Of a stretch of 11,108 bases of DNA, positions 5,689-11,108 are shown piece after piece (the first letter of the stretch is position 1; the number at the start of each line of letters is the position of its first letter). Below the pieces are notes generated by a model, which saw nothing but the letters and a program-made list of their open reading frames with translations, was not told the DNA's origin and searched no databases. The translations under genes and the position numbers were made by a program. Origin of the DNA: CF-161 sp035259145 (GTDB lineage Bacteria; Chloroflexota; Dormibacteria; Dormibacterales; Dormibacteraceae); NCBI GenBank assembly GCA_035259145.1, contig DATFWQ010000234.1:1-11108 (forward strand). The letters are read 5' to 3'.

Positions 5689-6372
5689 ATGGCGCCTCGT
5701 ACCTACCATCGCCTTTGCCCGCTCTCGATGGCCCTCGAAGACTTCGGCGACAGGTGGACCCTGCACATCGTGTACGCGCTTCTCGGAGGACCGAAGCGAT
5801 ACGCGGACCTCAAGGCATTCCTGGCCGGCGCCGGCTCGAACGTGCTTGGCGACCGGCTGAGGCACCTGGCGGACGCTCAGATCGTCGGCCGCGTCGCGGG
5901 CGACCGGCCTGGAAGTGACGTCCGGTACCAGCTGACCGACCGCGGGCTCGCCCTCGCGCCGGTCGTCCAGGCACTGGTGCGCTGGGGAATGGCGTCGCTC
6001 ACGCTCACGGCTCCGGCGAGCGGATCGGCTCCCGACAAGGAGGTGTTCGACCAGAGGTGGGCCATCCCCGACCCCGCGCTGGTCGCCGACGAGACCTACG
6101 AGTGGACGGTGGACGGAGTGCAGTTCGCGCTGGAGGTGTCAGGTCGCTCGGTGACCCGAACACGCGGACCCGCCGGCGACCCGGCCGTGCGGTTGATCAC
6201 GACCAGTGCGGCATTCGACTCGGTCCTGGCGGGCGAGCGAACGCTGCAAGAAGCCACCACCGCCGGCGACGTCGAGCTGACGGGGTCTCCAGCCGCGATC
6301 AAGCGAATGTTCACAGCCATCGGCTTTCCGACCCACATGCTGGCGCAGATCCGACCTGACCGGCGGGCGTAA
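5689..6372 (+). CDS. HxlR-family transcriptional regulator fused to an SCP2-like sterol-binding domain
   Basis: 227 residues. Residues about 8-102 are a winged-helix HxlR domain: LCPLSMALEDFGDRWTLHIVYALL, then KRYADLKAFLAGAGSNVLGDRLRHL (recognition helix) and the wing ending in YQLTDRGLALAPVVQALVRWG. Cys10 sits where HxlR/YodB-type proteins have a redox-sensitive Cys. Residues about 130-212 match the C-terminal SCP2-like half seen in many actinobacterial HxlR regulators, with VDGVQFALEVSG, TRGPAGDPAVRLITT and a final ELTGSPAAIKRMFTAIGF; this half presumably binds a hydrophobic ligand. The ATG start has no Shine-Dalgarno sequence, so translation may be weak or leaderless. It is divergent from the STAS-like/membrane/VOC unit, and the repeats between them are its likely binding sites. 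Its 3' end converges with the GH31 gene 31 bp away, with no evident terminator. Confidence 0.93.
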   Translation: MAPRTYHRLCPLSMALEDFGDRWTLHIVYALLGGPKRYADLKAFLAGAGSNVLGDRLRHLADAQIVGRVAGDRPGSDVRYQLTDRGLALAPVVQALVRWGMASLTLTAPASGSAPDKEVFDQRWAIPDPALVADETYEWTVDGVQFALEVSGRSVTRTRGPAGDPAVRLITTSAAFDSVLAGERTLQEATTAGDVELTGSPAAIKRMFTAIGFPTHMLAQIRPDRRA

Positions 6373-6403
6373 CACGCGTGACACTCGGGTTTGCCCCACT
6401 TGC

Positions 6404-8509
6404 TCAAACGGGAGGAGAAGAGAGGTCGGCTGTCCCTGACTCACCTGCCAGCTCGCCGGTGTGCTGCACGACCGGACCTGTCTCGATCTCCGCGTCCGCC
6501 CGCCGGTACAGTGGCAGTCGCTCCAGGGGCACTGTCACACGGAGCCAGCGCCCACCGGGCTGCATCTCACCTGTCCACCAGTCCACCCAATCGGCTCCGG
6601 CCGGCAGGTAGACATCCGCGTGCACGGGCTCGGACGACTCGCTGAAAACCGGGCACACGAGAAGGTCTGGGCCCAGCATGTACTGGAGGTCGATGCGGCG
6701 GCAGCCAGGGTCATCTGGGAACTCGAGCAGCAGCGGGCGCAGTACCGGCAACCCCAGCTCAGACGACTGCCTTGCGACGCGCAGAAAGTATGGCAGCAGT
6801 CGATAGCGCAGCTCGACGAAGTCACGGAAGATCGCAAGCGCGCGTGGTCCGAAGTTCCACGGCTCGCGCGGGGACAGGCCGTGAGCGCGCGCCAGGGGTG
6901 ACAGCAGCCCGAACTGAGCCCAGCGGACGTAGAGCTCGGGCGTGGGCGGCCTGCCATAGAAGCCGCCGATGTCATGACTCCAGAAACCCGGCGCGCTGAG
7001 ACTGTAGGAGAGGCCGCCCCACAACGTCGAGACCATGCCCGCGAGCGACGTCTCGGGGTCGCCTCCCCACTGGGCCGGATACCGTTGGGAGCCCGCCCAA
7101 CCACTCCGTCCCCAAACCAGGCCGTGCGGAGACGCCTCCCAGACCGTCCGGTTGTACCAGAGCGGATAGAGGTTCCGCCATGTACGTCCAGAGCGGCCGT
7201 CGGCCATCACCGCGTCCTCCGGGAGTCCTTCGCCGAAGTCCGTCTTCATGACTGCTACGCCCATCTCGAACAGGCTCGCGTGCTGGTCCTGCCACCACCT
7301 CCTGGCGGCCGGCCGCGAGAAGTCGACCAGGCCTCGTGGGCGCCCATCGGACCCCGTCTTGTCGGCAGCGGCCGCCGAATCGTCACCGCGCCGGACCAGA
7401 GAGCCCACCCGGGCCGCCTCCTCGTAAAGCGGCGAAGCCGAGTCTATGTAGGGCAGCTCCCACAACGAGACGCGGTAGCCCAGCCGGCTCAGTTCGCTGA
7501 TCATGCCGGCGGGGTCCGGATACTTCCGCTCGCTCCAGACGAAGTCGCAGTTGAGGTGGTCGAGCTCGAGCCAGTCTGGATCGATGTGGAGGACGTCGCA
7601 CGGGACGCGATGCTCGCGCATGCAGCGTGCAACCTCCATGACCTCATCGCGGGTGCGGTAGCGGCAGCGCGACATCCACAGGCCAAATGCCCAGGCCGGC
7701 GGCACCGGCGAACGTCCTGTGAGGTCCGCGTAGCGGCTGAGCCGGTGTTTGAGAGGGCCCCCGCCAATCACGAACATGTCCAGCGCCGGCTCTTCGACCT
7801 CGATGACCAGCAGCGTGGGGTCCGTGGCCCCCACGTCCGCGCGAACCACTGCGGGCGTATGGATGAAGACGGTGGCGTCGCCGGCATGGAAGACCGGCAC
7901 GCCTTTGTACGTGTGGCCGGTCCCGGTGCCCAGGGCGTCCTCGTTGCGCAGCTCGAGCCGCTGCCCATTCTTGATCAGGCGGCCGTGCTGCTCCCCAAAG
8001 CCGAGCACGTCGACGCCGGGAGCGAGCTCGATGGATACCGACACCTGACCATCCCCGAAGGCAAGGGCGGGAGCCAGCGGGAAGCCGTGCACCTGTCGTC
8101 GCCCGCCGCCCGAGCGGAGGAGGTTCCGAAAGCGGAACGCAAATGGGTGCTCATCCACCTGGAACAGCGGCGAAGGGTCGGTCGACGCGAGCCCGGGATG
8201 CTCGATGAGCATCCCCAACCCACCGCCGTCGTCCGCCGGCATCGGGTCGGCCTCGGCCCACAGGCGGAGGCGGGCCACGTCAGGCGCCACCTCGGTTACC
8301 CGCAGCCGAGCTCGGTGGTGCTCGACAATCCCGCCAACGACCGGCGGCCGGTTGGGCACGTCTCCCTCCAGGCCCTGCTCCTCCGCCGGCTCCGCCGTAA
8401 CCGCGCCAGGCCCCCACGGCAGCGGAGCGTAGGGGACCGCGTCGAGGAGCAGGTCCACCCCGTCTCTACCGACGACGCGGCGGACCAGGTTAGGCACGAG
8501 CGGCCGCAC
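6404..8509 (-). CDS. GH31 family glycosidase, alpha-xylosidase (YicI-like)
   Basis: 701 residues, with no signal peptide, so cytoplasmic. An N-terminal beta-sandwich (about 1-250) precedes the (beta/alpha)8 barrel (about 268-595) and C-terminal beta domains. The catalytic nucleophile is Asp424 in MKTDFGE and the acid/base Asp484 in WGGDPETS; HIDPDW (Asp310), WGRSGWAGSQRYP and GFWSHDIGGF line the substrate pocket. The KTDFGE...WGGD...SHDIGGF series matches bacterial alpha-xylosidases that release xylose from non-reducing ends, by a retaining mechanism. An alpha-glucosidase or other specificity is possible, since the residues after Asp310 (PDW) differ from E. coli YicI. It starts with GTG (8509-8507, GAGG three nt upstream), overlapping the transaldolase end by 20 bp; a GTG at 8497 would shorten it by four residues. 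It is last in the sugar operon and should act on the imported glycoside. Confidence 0.93.
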   Translation of the reverse strand: MRPLVPNLVRRVVGRDGVDLLLDAVPYAPLPWGPGAVTAEPAEEQGLEGDVPNRPPVVGGIVEHHRARLRVTEVAPDVARLRLWAEADPMPADDGGGLGMLIEHPGLASTDPSPLFQVDEHPFAFRFRNLLRSGGGRRQVHGFPLAPALAFGDGQVSVSIELAPGVDVLGFGEQHGRLIKNGQRLELRNEDALGTGTGHTYKGVPVFHAGDATVFIHTPAVVRADVGATDPTLLVIEVEEPALDMFVIGGGPLKHRLSRYADLTGRSPVPPAWAFGLWMSRCRYRTRDEVMEVARCMREHRVPCDVLHIDPDWLELDHLNCDFVWSERKYPDPAGMISELSRLGYRVSLWELPYIDSASPLYEEAARVGSLVRRGDDSAAAADKTGSDGRPRGLVDFSRPAARRWWQDQHASLFEMGVAVMKTDFGEGLPEDAVMADGRSGRTWRNLYPLWYNRTVWEASPHGLVWGRSGWAGSQRYPAQWGGDPETSLAGMVSTLWGGLSYSLSAPGFWSHDIGGFYGRPPTPELYVRWAQFGLLSPLARAHGLSPREPWNFGPRALAIFRDFVELRYRLLPYFLRVARQSSELGLPVLRPLLLEFPDDPGCRRIDLQYMLGPDLLVCPVFSESSEPVHADVYLPAGADWVDWWTGEMQPGGRWLRVTVPLERLPLYRRADAEIETGPVVQHTGELAGESGTADLSSPPV

Positions 8510-9179
8510 CCGCCTCGGTCGCCTGGAGCTTCTCCCAGTCCTTCGTGAAGAGCTGCACAGCTTCGTCGGTCAACGGGTGGCGCAAGAGCTGCTCGAGCAC
8601 CGCGAAGGCCATGGTGCAGATGTGCGCCCCAGCCTTGAACGACTCGCTGACGTGGATCGGGTTTCGGAGCGCGGCACTGATGATCCTGGTGGGAACGTCG
8701 TGAACCATGAAGATCTCGGCGATGTCGCGTACCAGCCGAATTCCCTCCTGGCCCACGGCGTCGAGCCGGCCGACAAAGGGAGACACGTAGCCGGCGCCTG
8801 CCAGTGAGGCAGCCACTGCCTGGCCCGGCGAGAAGACCACGGTCGCGTTGATGGCGGTGCTGTGCCCGGCCTGCTCCTCGCGCGAGAAGACGCGCATCGC
8901 CCGCAGCCCGACCGGCGTGGTGGGCATCTTGACGACCACGTTGGGGTGCCAGGTCGCCATCTCGCGGGCCTGGGCAAGCATCCCCGCTGTGTCGGGCGCG
9001 GTGACCTCGGCCGAGACGGGAATGTCTGCAATGGCACAGATGTCCTGGATGGCCCGTCGGAAGTCTCGGTGGCCGGCTTTGTACATGTGGCTCGGGTTGG
9101 TGGTCACCCCGCGGAGCACGCCCAGCTCGTGGGCGGCGCGGATCTCATTCAGGTCAGCTGTATCCAGGTAGATCTGCAT
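8490..9179 (-). CDS. Small transaldolase (Tal/Fsa class I aldolase family)
   Basis: 229 residues, the short single-domain class, cytoplasmic; AGAGGAG lies 5 nt before the ATG. The Schiff-base lysine is Lys84 in VVVKMP. Asp6 (YLDTAD) and TTNPS at 26-30 complete the active-site loop, and VSPFVGRLDAVG (132-143) the phosphate-side region. Aligned by eye to E. coli fructose-6-phosphate aldolase, the Gln59 position is Glu58 and the Tyr131 position is Phe135. Glu and Phe are the residues found in true transaldolases, which transfer dihydroxyacetone from a ketose phosphate to an aldehyde acceptor, so I prefer transaldolase over free aldolase. It follows the MalG-type gene by 66 bp and overlaps the GH31 gene, which suggests a role in catabolism of the imported sugar rather than a housekeeping pentose phosphate role. 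Confidence 0.92.
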   Translation of the reverse strand: MQIYLDTADLNEIRAAHELGVLRGVTTNPSHMYKAGHRDFRRAIQDICAIADIPVSAEVTAPDTAGMLAQAREMATWHPNVVVKMPTTPVGLRAMRVFSREEQAGHSTAINATVVFSPGQAVAASLAGAGYVSPFVGRLDAVGQEGIRLVRDIAEIFMVHDVPTRIISAALRNPIHVSESFKAGAHICTMAFAVLEQLLRHPLTDEAVQLFTKDWEKLQATEAGAAARA

Positions 9180-9245
9180 GCTCGCTCCTCTGGTTCAGGA
9201 GAAGACAGGAACGTCGTGCCGGCGCTTCTTGCGTGCTTCAAGGCG

Positions 9246-10142
9246 CTACTTCACCGCCCCGGCGGTCAGGCCGGTGATCAGCCGGCGCTGGAAGATGAGG
9301 ATGATCAGCACCAGGGGAACCACGGCAAGCGCGGTCGCCGCGCTGATCGTGCCCCACGGGTACGTGAACTGCCCCTGGTAGAGCGCGATCCCAACCGGTA
9401 TCGTCCGCATGGCGGCGTTTGGCTCGAACGTGAGTGCGAACAGAAACTCGTTCCAGTCGTAGACGAAGACGATGATGCCTGCGGTGATGAAGCCAGGCGC
9501 GCTGATCGGCACGATGACACGCCAGAACGCGCCAAGGCGCGAGGTGCCGTCGACCATCGCCGCCTCCTCCAGGTCACGCGGGATGTCGCGCAGATACGCG
9601 CTCAGCAGCCAGATCGCCATCGGCAACGTATGGAAGGTGTAGGGGATGATCAGCGCCCAGTATGTGTTCAGCAAAGCGAACTTGTTCATCACGTTGTAGA
9701 GCGGGATCAGCTGCGTGATAGGCGGAAAGAAGCTGGCCATGAGGATGCCGACCAGCACGTATTGCTTGCCCCGAAAGCGCAGGCGCGCGATGGCGTAGCC
9801 GGCGAGCCCCGCAAGCACCAGGCAGGCAAATGTCGCCGACAGCGAGCAGACCGTGCTGTTGAGGTAGTAGCGAGCGAAGGGCGCTTGCTGAAGAGCGAAG
9901 CGGTAGTTGTCGAGCGTCGGGGGGTGCGGCAAGTAGACGAGCGGCTGGGCGGTCAGGTCGGCAAGTGGCATAAACGAGCTGAGCAGGATCCAGGCCATGG
10001 GAAAGAGACTGAAGACGGCGAAGACGATCGCCATGAGGTAGAACGCCGTGCGGCCACCAACCCGTCCCGGTCGGAGCCCGGCGGCCGTCCTTCCCCGCAC
10101 GCGCCCGGCGGCCAGCGGCGGTCTTAACGTCTCCTCACGCAT
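9246..10142 (-). CDS. ABC sugar transporter permease, MalG type
   Basis: 298 residues: an Arg-rich cytoplasmic N-terminus (about 1-32), then six predicted membrane helices. The EAA loop that docks on the transport ATPase is at about 192-212 (EEAAMVDGTSRLGAFWRVIVP), with the conserved DG. LDNYRFAL and YLNSTVCSLSAT before it, and WNEFLFAL after it, are typical of the CUT1 carbohydrate-uptake subfamily. The start overlaps the end of the MalF-type gene by 8 bp (ATGCGTGA), with GGAGGA about 6 nt upstream, so translation is coupled. It would form the membrane channel with that partner; the ATPase is not in the window. The sugar is not given by the sequence but is presumably the GH31 substrate. Confidence 0.96.
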   Translation of the reverse strand: MREETLRPPLAAGRVRGRTAAGLRPGRVGGRTAFYLMAIVFAVFSLFPMAWILLSSFMPLADLTAQPLVYLPHPPTLDNYRFALQQAPFARYYLNSTVCSLSATFACLVLAGLAGYAIARLRFRGKQYVLVGILMASFFPPITQLIPLYNVMNKFALLNTYWALIIPYTFHTLPMAIWLLSAYLRDIPRDLEEAAMVDGTSRLGAFWRVIVPISAPGFITAGIIVFVYDWNEFLFALTFEPNAAMRTIPVGIALYQGQFTYPWGTISAATALAVVPLVLIILIFQRRLITGLTAGAVK

Positions 10143-11064
10143 AGGATTCCTCCCGGTAGAGCAGACGCGTGTAGGCGATTGCGAAGACGAAGATGACGAT
10201 GAACAGCATCACCGCCACGGCGGACCCGAACCCGAAGTTGAGCGCCTCGCCGAAGCCCTGCTGGTAGATGTAGAGGGGCAGGTTCTGGGTCGCGTTGCTA
10301 GGGCCGCCGCCTGTCAGGCCGTAGATGATGTCGAACGCCTGCAGCGATTCGACAGTACGCAGAACGAGTACGACCATGATCGCCGCCCGCAAGAAGGGCA
10401 GCGTGATCGAGAAGAACTGACGAACCGGCCCGGCGCCGTCGACATCAGCGGCCTCGTACACGTCCTTGGGGATGCTCTGCAGGCCCGCCAGCAGCACCAG
10501 GGCAACGAACGAGTTCACCTTCCAGACGGCCACGATCAAGAGCGCGATCGTCGCCAGGGTCGGGGTACCCAGCCAGATGATCTGGTGCGGCAGGCCCAGG
10601 TGCTGCAGACTTCCGTTGAAGAACCCGAGCTGGTCGTTGTACATGAACCGCCACGTGACCGCGGTGATGACGGTCGGCATCGTCCACGGGAACAGCATCG
10701 CCGCGCGTACCAGGCCACGACCGCGGAACTCACGGTGCGCCGTCAGCGCCAGCACGAAGCCGACGACGAACTGGCCGGCGACCGCCAGCACTGTATAGAG
10801 GATCGAGAACTTGAACGCAGTCCAGAACGCCTCACGGTTGACCAGGCGCTGGAAATTGCGGAGTCCGCTGAAGTAGACGTTCTGAGGGTCCGTCAGGATG
10901 TAGTGCTGAAACGACCACAGGATGGTCTGGATCACGGGGTAGGCCGAGACCGCGACAAGCCCCAGCACCGCCGGGAGGATGAGCCAGAAGGCCAGGCGGG
11001 CCTCCGAGGCCTCCGGGCCCCTGGGCCGCCGCCTCGCCCCTACAACTGCTTCCACGACTGCCAC
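10135..11064 (-). CDS. ABC sugar transporter permease, MalF type
   Basis: 309 residues with six predicted membrane helices, the first at about 25-50 (FWLILPAVLGLVAVSAYPVI). The periplasmic-side loop has SGLRNFQRLV, typical of CUT1 permeases, and the EAA loop is at about 203-223 (YEAADVDGAGPVRQFFSITLP). The end of the family signature, FDIIYGLTGGGPSNATQNLPLYIY, is complete. The start is GTG (11064-11062) with TGAGG about 6 nt upstream, just 8 bp past the stop of the preceding gene. Together with the MalG-type partner it forms the pore of a sugar importer. Confidence 0.96.
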   Translation of the reverse strand: MAVVEAVVGARRRPRGPEASEARLAFWLILPAVLGLVAVSAYPVIQTILWSFQHYILTDPQNVYFSGLRNFQRLVNREAFWTAFKFSILYTVLAVAGQFVVGFVLALTAHREFRGRGLVRAAMLFPWTMPTVITAVTWRFMYNDQLGFFNGSLQHLGLPHQIIWLGTPTLATIALLIVAVWKVNSFVALVLLAGLQSIPKDVYEAADVDGAGPVRQFFSITLPFLRAAIMVVLVLRTVESLQAFDIIYGLTGGGPSNATQNLPLYIYQQGFGEALNFGFGSAVAVMLFIVIFVFAIAYTRLLYREESYA

Positions 11065-11072
11065 GTGCGGCC

Positions 11073-11108
11073 TCAGCTGTTCTGCAAGTCGTCGACCGCC
11101 GCCTGCGC
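11073..11108 (-). CDS. C-terminal end of a gene, probably the sugar-binding lipoprotein of the ABC importer
   Basis: The last bases of the window read on the minus strand as AQAAVDDLQNS followed by TGA at 11075-11073, in one open frame running off the right edge. A helical AQAAVDDLxN ending is common in solute-binding proteins of CUT1 importers, and the position immediately before malF/malG-type genes is the standard one. Only 11 codons are visible, so identity rests mainly on context. Confidence 0.6.
   Translation of the reverse strand, partial: AQAAVDDLQNS

Noticed and set aside
6373..6403. Possible bidirectional terminator between the HxlR and GH31 genes
   Set aside because: The 31-bp convergent gap offers only 4-bp stems and no T-run; too weak to annotate.
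6974..8548. A 524-codon open frame on the plus strand opposite the GH31 gene
   Set aside because: It is antisense to a complete GH31 enzyme with all catalytic motifs. Its product is Arg/Pro/His-rich with no domain, as expected for the shadow frame of a GC-rich gene.
8862..10127. A 421-codon plus-strand frame opposite the transaldolase and MalG-type genes
   Set aside because: It spans two genes and the gap between them, has highly charged low-complexity composition and no recognisable fold; an antisense shadow.

Overview
This is a GC-rich (roughly two-thirds G+C by eye) bacterial chromosomal window with short intergenic gaps, ATG and GTG starts and mostly good AGGAGG-type ribosome binding sites. 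Gene content (a high-GC GH-like TIM-barrel protein, an HxlR-SCP2 fusion regulator, a DUF3761-like lipoprotein, MalF/MalG-type sugar permeases) points to a free-living Gram-positive-type lineage such as Actinomycetota or Chloroflexota. The sequence alone does not decide between them. I see no tRNA, rRNA, CRISPR array, transposase or attachment site.

Left part (1-2500): the 3' part of a TIM-barrel, glycoside-hydrolase-like protein with its 5' end cut by the window edge; a 317-bp gap; a small secreted lipoprotein with a Pro/Thr-rich linker and a Cys-rich C-terminal domain; then, convergent to it, a small CC-motif protein of unknown function.

Middle part (2503-6372): two minus-strand units and one divergent regulator. 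The first unit runs from a multi-pass membrane protein (start near 4038) into a TetR repressor and possibly the CC-motif protein. A promoter-like pair and a perfect 12-bp palindrome lie just upstream, suggesting TetR autoregulation. The second unit is STAS-like protein, small membrane protein (4-bp overlap), VOC-family protein. It is divergent from an HxlR-family regulator fused to an SCP2-like sterol-binding domain. The 133-bp divergent region holds three copies of an AGTGC-based motif, the best candidate operator in the window.

Right part (6404-11108): a tightly packed minus-strand carbohydrate operon in transcription order: C-terminal end of an upstream gene (probably the substrate-binding lipoprotein), MalF-type permease, MalG-type permease (8-bp overlap), a small transaldolase, and a GH31 alpha-xylosidase-like glycosidase (20-bp overlap). 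Together these would import an oligosaccharide or glycoside, hydrolyse it in the cytoplasm and feed a sugar phosphate into a transaldolase step. No ATPase, kinase or isomerase is in the window; these may lie beyond the right edge or be shared housekeeping genes. The exact sugar cannot be read from the sequence. The transaldolase carries Glu and Phe at the two positions that separate transaldolases from fructose-6-phosphate aldolases.

I found no clearly new defence or mobile system. The most interesting items are the GH31-transaldolase-transporter operon, the two candidate regulator-operator pairs, and the orphan GH-like protein at the left edge.
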